From NCBI GenBank assembly GCA_964439415.1, contig CAYTOJ010000014.1, positions 1-25,202 on the forward strand: a stretch of 25,202 bases of DNA, given 5' to 3'. Positions 6,890 through 14,005 of this stretch are shown here, piece after piece (within the stretch, counting starts at the first letter, position 1; each line of letters begins with the position of its first letter). Both the position numbers and the translations under genes were made by a program. The stretch is from CAYTOJ01 sp964439415 (GTDB lineage Bacteria > Pseudomonadota > Alphaproteobacteria > Rickettsiales > CAZAGG01). Under the pieces are notes generated by a model. It saw only the letters and a list, made by a program, of their open reading frames with translations, made no database searches and was not told the origin of the DNA.

Positions 6890-8031
6890 GAATTGCTATG
6901 TCCATGAATAAAAAAAAGTTTAGCAGGTATAGCCTGCTATCAAACAATGAAGGGGCGATATTGCCTATACTGGCTGCGTCCCTCCTGGTGCTTATAATGT
7001 TTATAGGCGGCGTGATTGATTTCGGCACGGCCATGATTGCCAGAAGCAGAATCAGCACTGCTATTGACTCATCCGCCCTGGCAGCAGCAGTCGCCCCTAA
7101 GGGGCAGGATAGAAACGCCATTGCCGCCCGTTATTATGCGGCAAATTACCAAACAGGATTTTTAGGGACTGATGTCACATTCCAGAAGCTTAATGTGAAC
7201 ATTGACGATGCCAGCGGCAGCGTCAGCATAAACAATAATAATTCTGTTATGCAGACTAAACTGGTTCAGGTTGGCGGTGTGCAGGCAATACCCATAGCAT
7301 CTTCAGTACAGGTAGCCTTCAAACAGAATAATTCCAAGCCGCAGGATCAGGATATAGTATTGGTACTGGACGAATCCGGCTCAATGGTGCTTAATAAGGA
7401 TGGCGGCGGTGGGATGAATCGCTGGGAAGCCCTGCATAAAGCAACTGATGTTCTGCTGGATAAATTCATACCGGCTAATCCGGGAGACCCCAACCACAAC
7501 CCTAATATCCGGATTGGTATTACAAGCTTCCAGACGGTTGAGAAGGTAAAATCTCCGCTTAGTTCAGATAAATCGCTCTCCAGAAACGTCATTAACGGTA
7601 TTAATCCAGCCACTGATGGCCGTACCTGTGGAGCCTGCGGATTCAAGCTTGCTCAGGAAATTTTCGCAGGCAGCCCGCCGCCAGCATCGCAAAGGTCAGA
7701 TGGCAAAACATACAGCGATGTTAAAAGCGTAATTTTCCTTACTGACGGACGCATGAATACTACCACTACAGGTATCAAGGATAATAAACCAGCCGTAGCT
7801 GAAATTCTGCAAAAGTGCGGCGAAATAAAAAGCAACAACGTAAAAGTGTACACCATAGGCTTCGGAAATGATCTGGCCAGACAACCTGACGCATATCAGG
7901 TTCTGAATGACTGCGCATCCCTGGATGCTAACGGCAAGCCGCTTTTTTATAAAGCTACTGATTACGAGCAGTTGGTGACGGTTTTTGATTCCATCTTCGC
8001 CAGCATCAACCAGGTGAGAATTACCCAGTAA
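6886..8031 (+). CDS. TadG-like pilus protein with VWA domain (copy 1)
   Basis: The N-terminal TadG segment (NNEGAILPILAASLLVLIMF) is a membrane anchor. A periplasmic spacer and a von Willebrand A domain follow. The MIDAS metal site is intact: D162-E-S164-G-S166, plus TDG at 286-288. A CGACG motif and two further cysteines in the VWA half are shared with copy 2 and could form disulfides. I start it at ATG 6886, which overlaps the preceding stop; ATG 6898 and 6904 are alternatives. TadG proteins are thought to anchor or guide Tad pili at the envelope. It is followed by its paralogue after 8 bases. Confidence 0.88.
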   Translation: MRIAMSMNKKKFSRYSLLSNNEGAILPILAASLLVLIMFIGGVIDFGTAMIARSRISTAIDSSALAAAVAPKGQDRNAIAARYYAANYQTGFLGTDVTFQKLNVNIDDASGSVSINNNNSVMQTKLVQVGGVQAIPIASSVQVAFKQNNSKPQDQDIVLVLDESGSMVLNKDGGGGMNRWEALHKATDVLLDKFIPANPGDPNHNPNIRIGITSFQTVEKVKSPLSSDKSLSRNVINGINPATDGRTCGACGFKLAQEIFAGSPPPASQRSDGKTYSDVKSVIFLTDGRMNTTTTGIKDNKPAVAEILQKCGEIKSNNVKVYTIGFGNDLARQPDAYQVLNDCASLDANGKPLFYKATDYEQLVTVFDSIFASINQVRITQ

Positions 8032-8039
8032 TTGAACTA

Positions 8040-9176
8040 ATGATTATGAGACATAACATACGTAAAAATACAAAAGTGGCAGATAAAGCTGGCATTCTAA
8101 CCAATAATGAAGGGGCGATACTACCGATACTGGCCGCCTCTCTGCTGGTGCTTATAATGTTTATCGGCGGCGTGATTGATTTTGGCACGGCCATGATTGC
8201 CCGAAGCAGAATCAGCGCGGCTATTGACTCATCCGCCCTGGCAGCGGCAATCGCCCCCAAGGGGCAGGATAGAAACGCCATTGCCGCCCGCTATTACGCA
8301 GCCAATTATGAAACAGGATTCCTGGGCACTGATGTCACATTCCAGAAACTTAATGTGAATATTGATGACACCGGTGGAAATGTAAGTATCAATAATAACA
8401 ATGCCGTATTACAGACAAAACTGCTTCAGGTGGGCGGCGTGCAGGCAATACCCATAGAATCAGCTGTGCAGGTAGCATTTAAGCAGAATAACTCCAAACC
8501 TCAGGATCAGGATGTAATGATGGTACTTGACATATCAAATTCAATGAATGGCAAGGATCCCAGCGGCGTAAAAAAAATAGATGCTTTGAAAGTAGCCGCA
8601 ACGAATCTTATAGATTCATTTATTCCCACTAATATTGGTGATCCAACCCATAACCCAAATGTCCGTATAGGCATCACTACATACAATATCAATTTGCGTG
8701 ATAAAGTTCCACTCACCTCAGATAAAAACGTTACAAAACCATTTATAGCTGCACTTACTTTACAATTCGGCACTTGCGGCTCATGCGGCCTTAAAGGAGC
8801 ACAGGAACTATATGCCAGTTCCCCACCACCTACCACACAAAGGTCGGACGGGCAAATATACAGCCCAGTAAAGTCCGTTATTTTCTTAACCGATGGAAGA
8901 ATGAATGAAACGATAATTCCGGGAGCCGTTCCAGGTGGTAGTAAACCTGAAGCAGCTGCCGAAGCTCTGCAAAAATGCTCCGAGCTAAAAAGCAACCAGA
9001 CAACTGTGTATACCATAGGTTTTGGCGATGACCTGGATACGCAGATGCTATCCGATTGCGCATCACTGGATGCTAACAGCAAGCCACTGTTCTACAGAGC
9101 AAATAATGCCCAGCAATTAATCGGGGTTTTTGACTCCATCTTCTCAAGCGTCAACCAGACCCGCATTACGCAGTAG
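8040..9176 (+). CDS. TadG-like pilus protein with VWA domain (copy 2)
   Basis: This is a tandem paralogue of the preceding gene. The anchor and spacer are nearly identical to copy 1; for example bases 8241-8300 match 7081-7140 in 54 of 60, with almost all changes silent. The VWA half has diverged. MIDAS residues D164, S166, S168 and TDG (284-286) are kept, as are CGSCG and the RITQ C-terminus. The segment just after MIDAS, the putative ligand face, is the most different. The stop lies 7 bases from the convergent carB stop with no clear terminator between them. Confidence 0.88.
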   Translation: MIMRHNIRKNTKVADKAGILTNNEGAILPILAASLLVLIMFIGGVIDFGTAMIARSRISAAIDSSALAAAIAPKGQDRNAIAARYYAANYETGFLGTDVTFQKLNVNIDDTGGNVSINNNNAVLQTKLLQVGGVQAIPIESAVQVAFKQNNSKPQDQDVMMVLDISNSMNGKDPSGVKKIDALKVAATNLIDSFIPTNIGDPTHNPNVRIGITTYNINLRDKVPLTSDKNVTKPFIAALTLQFGTCGSCGLKGAQELYASSPPPTTQRSDGQIYSPVKSVIFLTDGRMNETIIPGAVPGGSKPEAAAEALQKCSELKSNQTTVYTIGFGDDLDTQMLSDCASLDANSKPLFYRANNAQQLIGVFDSIFSSVNQTRITQ

Positions 9177-9183
9177 AAACAGA

Positions 9184-10617
9184 TTACGCCAGATACTCCT
9201 GAAGGGATTTTACCTTGAAGCCGCCGCTGCTTTTCATGGCCTCTATGGCCAGAGCCATCGCCTTAGCACCTGCCAGTGTGGTGACATAAGGAATCTTGCG
9301 CAGCAGTGCCGTGCGGCGGATGCTGAAGCTATCAGCAACTGAGCTTTGCCCCTCAGTTGTGTTAAGCACCAGGTTCACTAAACCGTCCTTCATCATATCC
9401 ACTATATGGGGGCGGCCTTCCCGCACCTTGTTGACCACTGAAACCGTTAAGCCGCAATCCTTTAGAAAAGCTGCCGTACCACGGGTGGCAATAATCTGAA
9501 AGCCAAGTCCAATCAGCTTTTCCGCAACTTCCACCATCAATGGTTTATCGCTTTCCTTCACCGAAACAAAAACGCAGCCTGACATGGGCGGGTTGGTGAA
9601 AGCGCCTACTTCCGCCTTGGCAAAGGCCAGGCCAAATGTATCGTCCATCCCCATCGCCTCGCCGGTTGATTTCATCTCCGGGCCTAAAATAACATCCACC
9701 CCGCTGAACCTGGCGAAGGGAAATACCGCCTCCTTCACGCTGATATGTTTTTTGTCACTCTGTTTGAGATTAAAACTGACAAGTGAATCCCCCACCATCA
9801 GCCGGGCAGCGATTTTCGCCACCGGAACCCCGGTTGCTTTTGCTACAAACGGTGCTGTGCGGCTTGCGCGTGGGTTTACCTCCAGCACATAAATCTCATT
9901 ATCCTTAATCGCNNNNNNNNNNNNNNNNNNNNNNNNNNNNNNNNNNNNNNNNNNNNNNNNNNNNNNNNNNNNNNNNNNNNNNNNNNNNNNNNNNNNNNNN
10001 NNNNNNNNNNNNGAAACTGACGTGCCAATTATTTTATAGCCAGCTTCTTCTACTGCTTTTGCCAGTTTAAGCGGTGTCTGCCCGCCAAACTGCACAACCA
10101 CGCCAACCAGTTCGCCACTTGAGCTTTCTTTATGCAGGATTTCCAGCACATGTTCAGCGGTTAGCGGTTCAAAATACAAGCGGTCGGAAATATCGTAATC
10201 AGTTGAAACAGTCTCCGGATTGCAGTTGACCATTATCACCTCGAAGGATGATTTGTCCCCGCCCCCCTTAAGTGACAGAGCCGCGTGAACGCAGGCATAA
10301 TCAAACTCAATCCCCTGCCCTATCCGGTTAGGCCCACTGCCAAGTATAACTATCTTCTTATCAGCCGATACATCCGCCTCGCACGAGTAATTATAAGCAT
10401 CGCCATCTGTAATAAACGGCTCTTCATACGTTGAATACATATATGAAGCCTTGGCCTCAAACTCTCCCGCACAGGTATCCACCCGCTTATAAACTGGCCT
10501 GATGCCAAGTGCATGGCGCAGTTGCCTGATTTCCTTCTCCGATACTTCCTTAAGCGCCGCTATTTTTGCGTCAGAGAAACCTTTGCGCTTTAAGTGCAGT
10601 AGTGTTTGTCTATCCAT
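9184..10617 (-). CDS. carB: Carbamoyl-phosphate synthase large subunit, C-terminal half (split gene, gap inside)
   Basis: CarB makes carbamoyl phosphate for pyrimidines and arginine. Only the C-terminal half is present. It has the end of the oligomerisation domain (LKRKGFSDAKIAAL, HPVYKRVDTC-type block), the second ATP-grasp half (GSGPNRIGQGIEFDYACVHA, MVNCNPETVSTDYD, FGGQTPLKL), then after the N gap the LEVNPRASRT block, and the MGS-like allosteric domain (residues from about CVFVSVKESDKP to the end). The ATG at 10617 has an AAAGG site 6 bases upstream and overlaps the kinase stop by 8 bases, so this looks like a true gene start. By comparison with E. coli CarB about 165 residues are missing at the 100-N gap, so the real product would be near 600 residues. 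The N-terminal half and carA are not here. Confidence 0.9.
   Translation of the reverse strand: MDRQTLLHLKRKGFSDAKIAALKEVSEKEIRQLRHALGIRPVYKRVDTCAGEFEAKASYMYSTYEEPFITDGDAYNYSCEADVSADKKIVILGSGPNRIGQGIEFDYACVHAALSLKGGGDKSSFEVIMVNCNPETVSTDYDISDRLYFEPLTAEHVLEILHKESSSGELVGVVVQFGGQTPLKLAKAVEEAGYKIIGTSVXXXXXXXXXXXXXXXXXXXXXXXXXXXXXXXXXXAIKDNEIYVLEVNPRASRTAPFVAKATGVPVAKIAARLMVGDSLVSFNLKQSDKKHISVKEAVFPFARFSGVDVILGPEMKSTGEAMGMDDTFGLAFAKAEVGAFTNPPMSGCVFVSVKESDKPLMVEVAEKLIGLGFQIIATRGTAAFLKDCGLTVSVVNKVREGRPHIVDMMKDGLVNLVLNTTEGQSSVADSFSIRRTALLRKIPYVTTLAGAKAMALAIEAMKSSGGFKVKSLQEYLA
9913..10012. other. Assembly gap (100 N) inside carB
   Basis: There are exactly 100 N. Flanking protein sequence shows that roughly 165 codons of the ATP-grasp core should lie here, so the N count is a placeholder and not the true length. 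The in-frame continuation across the gap is coincidental. Confidence 0.97.
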
Positions 10618-11599
10618 GAGCCGCCTTTAAAGATATTTCCAGTGGCTTTAAAAGCCGTGCGCCGAGTTGCTGAATAACTTTTGATGCCGCCATATTCCCC
10701 AGTCTCGCGCAAGCTTCAAGCGTATACCCATGGGTTAGCCCATATAGAAAACCTGCGGCGAAGAGATCCCCCGCGCCGGTAGCATCAACAATATTATCAA
10801 CATGCCTGCCAGGCTCTTCAATTATTTTATCAGGCGTGACTACAACGCAGCCCTTTTCGCTTCTCGTAACAATAGCCAGCTGGCACTGGCTTTTGACCTT
10901 TTCAAGCGCATCCGCAAGCGCAACACCTTGATATAAAACGAGAAGTTCGGCCTCATTTGCGAATAAAATATCTACATGATTATTTATAAGTTCGTGAAAA
11001 TCATTATAGTGCCTTTGCACGCAAAAGACATCTGAAAGAGTGAATGCAACTTTTATTTCATATTGCTTAGCAATTGTTAGTGCTTTTCTTAAAGCTTGTT
11101 TAGTCGTCTCCATATCCCACAGATATCCTTCGATATATAAAATCTGCGCTGCTGCTATTGCTTCTTCATTTATATCATCATCACCAAATTCTGGCGCGGC
11201 GCCAAGGCAGGTATTCATAGTGCGCTCGCCGTCACCCGTCACCAGGATCAATGAAACCGCAGTGCGCTTATCAGGGCTATGGGAGCCAAGCAGAAAATCC
11301 ACACCTGTTCCCGCTAAGTCATGCGCGAAAATCTCACCCAGTTGATCCTTCCCCACCTTGCCGATAAAAGCTGCCTTGCCACCTAACGCAGCAATACCAG
11401 CTGCCGTGTTGGCCGCTGACCCGCCTGAACATTCGCGGGATGACCCGGTGCTATTATACAGCCTCTCCGCCTCATCACCATCTATCAGGCGCATGGAGCC
11501 TTTTACCAGGCCGTGCTGCTTTAAATATGCATCATCACAGAATGACAGAACATCAACTATAGCGTTCCCGATTGCGGTTACATCGTATTTCTTATTCAT
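10610..11599 (-). CDS. PfkB-family kinase, probably adenosine kinase
   Basis: This is a ribokinase/PfkB-fold sugar or nucleoside kinase. Signature 1 is GGSAANTAAGIAALGGKAAF with GKVGKDQLG after it, and signature 2 is DATGAGDLFAAGFLYG with the catalytic Asp. The overall sequence follows the bacterial adenosine kinase group, but substrate choice within PfkB cannot be proven by eye. I choose ATG at 11599 (329 residues; MNKKYDVTAIGNAIVDV) because GAAGG lies 8 bases upstream. Longer in-frame starts up to 11680 would add a non-homologous leader. It overlaps the carB half downstream by 8 bases, and is divergent from nuoI. Confidence 0.85.
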   Translation of the reverse strand: MNKKYDVTAIGNAIVDVLSFCDDAYLKQHGLVKGSMRLIDGDEAERLYNSTGSSRECSGGSAANTAAGIAALGGKAAFIGKVGKDQLGEIFAHDLAGTGVDFLLGSHSPDKRTAVSLILVTGDGERTMNTCLGAAPEFGDDDINEEAIAAAQILYIEGYLWDMETTKQALRKALTIAKQYEIKVAFTLSDVFCVQRHYNDFHELINNHVDILFANEAELLVLYQGVALADALEKVKSQCQLAIVTRSEKGCVVVTPDKIIEEPGRHVDNIVDATGAGDLFAAGFLYGLTHGYTLEACARLGNMAASKVIQQLGARLLKPLEISLKAAHG

Positions 11600-11686
11600 G
11601 AACATTGCCTTCATTATCAGCATGTGCTTTAAAGCATGGCTATGATAATTTAAAGCTAAACTTAAATCTAAAGGCAGCAACCAACC

Positions 11687-12172
11687 GTGGCACTAGGTGG
11701 CATATTACGCAGCATCACGCTGTTTGAACTGGCTAAAGGCATGGCCAGGACTTTGTCTTACATGTTCAAAAGCAAAGTAACTATAAATTATCCCTATGAG
11801 AAAGGGGCACTCAGCCCGCGCTTCCGTGGTGAACACGCGCTCAGGCGCTATCCCAACGGGGAGGAGCGCTGCATTGCCTGTAAGCTCTGTGAGGCTATCT
11901 GCCCGGCACAGGCGATCAGCATTGAGGCGCAGCAGCGGGATGACGGCAGCCGCCGCACCACTAAATACGATATAGACATGACTAAATGCATATACTGCGG
12001 CCTGTGCCAGGAAGCCTGCCCGGTGGATGCTATTGTGGAAGGTCCTAACTTTGAATTCTCCACCTACTCCCGCGAGGAACTGTTTTATAATAAGGAGCGT
12101 TTGCTTGCCAACGGCGACAGGTGGGAACACGAAATAGCCGCCAACATCGCCGCTGATGCAAAGTATAGATAA
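11687..12172 (+). CDS. nuoI: NADH-quinone oxidoreductase subunit I
   Basis: NuoI carries clusters N6a and N6b on the path of electrons from NADH to quinone in complex I. Two 4Fe-4S motifs are visible: Cys62/65/68/72 with Cys101/104/107/111 (CIACKLCEAICP and CIYCGLCQEACP). Conserved NYPYEKGALSPRFRGEHAL precedes them, and the alphaproteobacterial C-terminus (NGDRWEHEIAANIAADAKYR) is complete. The start is GTG at 11687. No other nuo gene is adjacent; the next gene (queF) follows after a one-base overlap with the stop. This isolation is unusual for nuoI. Confidence 0.95.
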   Translation: MALGGILRSITLFELAKGMARTLSYMFKSKVTINYPYEKGALSPRFRGEHALRRYPNGEERCIACKLCEAICPAQAISIEAQQRDDGSRRTTKYDIDMTKCIYCGLCQEACPVDAIVEGPNFEFSTYSREELFYNKERLLANGDRWEHEIAANIAADAKYR

Positions 12173-12499
12173 TGAACGAATCCTCCTTAAGCCTGCTTGG
12201 CGGCAATTCAGTAATAGCGAAATCTCCTGATGAAGCTAAACTGGAGAGGGTTCCGAATCCCCACCAGGAAACTGCATATGTTGTGCGCTTTACCTGCCCT
12301 GAGGTTACGTCACTCTGCCCGGTTACCGGCCAGCCGGATTTTGCCCATCTGGTGCTGGATTATATACCAGGNNNNNNNNNNNNNNNNNNNNNNNNNNNNN
12401 NNNNNNNNNNNNNNNNNNNNNNNNNNNNNNNNNNNNNNNNNNNNNNNNNNNNNNNNNNNNNNNNNNNNNNNTGTCCCCCCCTACCGTGGCCGTGGCTGA
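12172..12499 (+). CDS. queF: NADPH-dependent 7-cyano-7-deazaguanine reductase (gap inside)
   Basis: QueF reduces preQ0 to preQ1 in queuosine tRNA modification. The first 66 codons contain the short-type QueF N-terminus with FTCPEVTSLCPVTGQPDFAHL, including the nucleophilic cysteine. After the 100-N gap, the typical C-terminus VPPYRGRG and a stop at 12499 are read in a different frame from the N-terminal part. This shows that the real gap length is not a multiple compatible with 100. About 80 codons are probably missing, including the NADPH-binding motif. The start ATG overlaps the nuoI stop (TAATG). Confidence 0.9.
12372..12471. other. Assembly gap (100 N) inside queF
   Basis: There are exactly 100 N. 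The QueF end lies out of frame with the QueF beginning, so the true length differs from 100. Confidence 0.97.
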
Positions 12500-12504
12500 T
12501 ATTT

Positions 12505-12524
12505 GCTCGTGACAGCTCGTGACA
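12505..12524 (+). repeat. Tandem 10-bp repeat before the rho promoter
   Basis: GCTCGTGACA is present twice in direct tandem (12505-12514 and 12515-12524), ending 6 bases before the -35 box. It could be a regulator site or a small slippage duplication. Confidence 0.6.
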
Positions 12525-12530
12525 TCAGCA

Positions 12531-12558
12531 TTGACATGGTAGAAAAAAAACGTATTCT
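12531..12558 (+). promoter_or_regulatory. Sigma70-type promoter for rho
   Basis: There is a consensus TTGACA at 12531-12536, a 16-base spacer containing an A8 tract, and TATTCT at 12553-12558. The predicted start would lie near 12565, leaving a leader of about 70 bases before the rho ATG at 12634. Confidence 0.65.
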
Positions 12559-12633
12559 TTTCAAACTCTATCTAATCTCAGCGCGTCCGCGCAGGTTGTG
12601 CGTTTTATCCATTTTTATCCACCAAGAGTTTTC

Positions 12634-13968
12634 ATGAAAATCAAAGATCTGAAGAAGAAGAAGCCTGAAGAGCTTTTAGCTATGGCCGAAGCATGCGGCA
12701 TTGAGGATAGCGGCGCATTGCTGAAGCAGGACTTAATCTACGCCATACTGAAAAACATGGTGGAGAAGGAGGATACAGTAATCACCGGTGAGGGTGTGCT
12801 GGAGACTCTTCAGGATGGGTTTGGTTTTCTACGCTCCCCTGAGGCTAATTACCTGCCGGGGCCGGATGATATTTACCTGCCGCCAGCGCTCATCAAGCGT
12901 TATGGCCTCAGGACTGGCGATACGGTGGAGGGTGAACTGCGCGCACCGCGTGAAGGGGAGCGTTACTTCGCCATGACTAAAATAACTCAGGTGAATTTTC
13001 AGGAACCTGAAAACGCCCGTCATCGCATTAATTTTGATAACCTGACCCCACTGTATCCGGATGAGAAAATCAATCTGGAGATTATGGACGGCTCGAAGGA
13101 GGATATCAGCACCAGGGTGATTGAACTGGTATCCCCGCTAGGTAAGGGGCAACGCGGGCTTATAGTTGCGCCGCCAAGAACCGGCAAAACCATCATGATG
13201 CAGAATATCGCCCATGCAATTACCAAGAATAATCCTGAAATCACCCTGATAGTACTGCTGATTGACGAGCGGCCTGAGGAGGTGACTGATATGCAGCGCA
13301 CTGTAAAGGGCGAAGTGGTAAGCTCAACTTTCGATGAACCTGCGGTGCGGCATGTAAACCTGGCGGAAATAGTGATAGAAAAAGCCAAACGCCTGGTGGA
13401 GCATAAGAAGGACGTTGTGATCCTGCTGGATTCCATAACCCGCCTAGCCCGCGCTTATAACACGGTTGTGCCATCCTCCGGCAAAGTTCTCACCGGTGGT
13501 GTGGATGCTAACGCCCTGCAACGGCCAAAAAGATTCTTTGGCGCTGCGCGCAATATTGAAAACGGCGGTTCGCTTACCATTATAGCCACCGCATTGATCG
13601 AAACCGGCAGCCGTATGGATGAGGTGATCTTTGAAGAGTTCAAAGGTACAGGCAACTCGGAAATCATTCTGGATCGCAAACTCGCTGACCGCAGGCTATT
13701 CCCGGCGATAGACATCACCCGTTCCGGCACACGCAAGGAAGAGCTGTTGATAGATAAAAAAGTTCTGCCGAAAATCTGGGTGCTACGGCGCATACTCAAC
13801 CCCATGGGTGTGATAGATGCTATGGAATTCCTGCTGGAGAAACTCAAACGCTCCAAAACCAATGAAGAATTCTTTGAACTGATGAATACCTCAACACCAT
13901 CTGATAAAAGCGAGCGCGGTGACCGTATGGATCGCGCCGACCGTGAAAACCGTGGGGTATTGCTTTAG
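12634..13968 (+). CDS. rho: Transcription termination factor Rho
   Basis: Rho is a hexameric RNA-dependent ATPase that ends transcription. The order of domains is the N-terminal Rho_N helix bundle (IKDLKKKKPEELLAMAEACG), a cold-shock RNA-binding fold (GVLETLQDGFGFLRSP), Walker A (APPRTGKT), Walker B (DVVILLDSITR), and the Q/R loops (GKVLTGGVDANALQRPKRFF). ATG 12634 is chosen because homology begins there; an upstream GTG at 12598 would add 12 unrelated residues. It has 444 residues and a charged Arg/Asp-rich tail after the usual end, of a kind seen in some relatives. Confidence 0.97.
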   Translation: MKIKDLKKKKPEELLAMAEACGIEDSGALLKQDLIYAILKNMVEKEDTVITGEGVLETLQDGFGFLRSPEANYLPGPDDIYLPPALIKRYGLRTGDTVEGELRAPREGERYFAMTKITQVNFQEPENARHRINFDNLTPLYPDEKINLEIMDGSKEDISTRVIELVSPLGKGQRGLIVAPPRTGKTIMMQNIAHAITKNNPEITLIVLLIDERPEEVTDMQRTVKGEVVSSTFDEPAVRHVNLAEIVIEKAKRLVEHKKDVVILLDSITRLARAYNTVVPSSGKVLTGGVDANALQRPKRFFGAARNIENGGSLTIIATALIETGSRMDEVIFEEFKGTGNSEIILDRKLADRRLFPAIDITRSGTRKEELLIDKKVLPKIWVLRRILNPMGVIDAMEFLLEKLKRSKTNEEFFELMNTSTPSDKSERGDRMDRADRENRGVLL

Positions 13969-13983
13969 AGGCTGAAAGTTTTT

Positions 13984-14005
13984 GTGGGCTTTCTTTATAG
14001 CCCAC
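13984..14005. terminator. Hairpin between convergent rho and TPR lipoprotein genes
   Basis: GTGGGCT, an 8-base loop, then AGCCCAC form a perfect 7-bp stem just after the rho stop, overlapping the end of the opposing gene. A U tract is missing on both strands, so a strong intrinsic terminator is doubtful. Confidence 0.35.

Noticed and set aside
8507..9082. 191-codon minus-strand frame inside the second TadG gene
   Set aside because: It lies opposite a well-supported VWA domain, and the paralogous region gives a similar antisense frame. It is a shadow of codon use.
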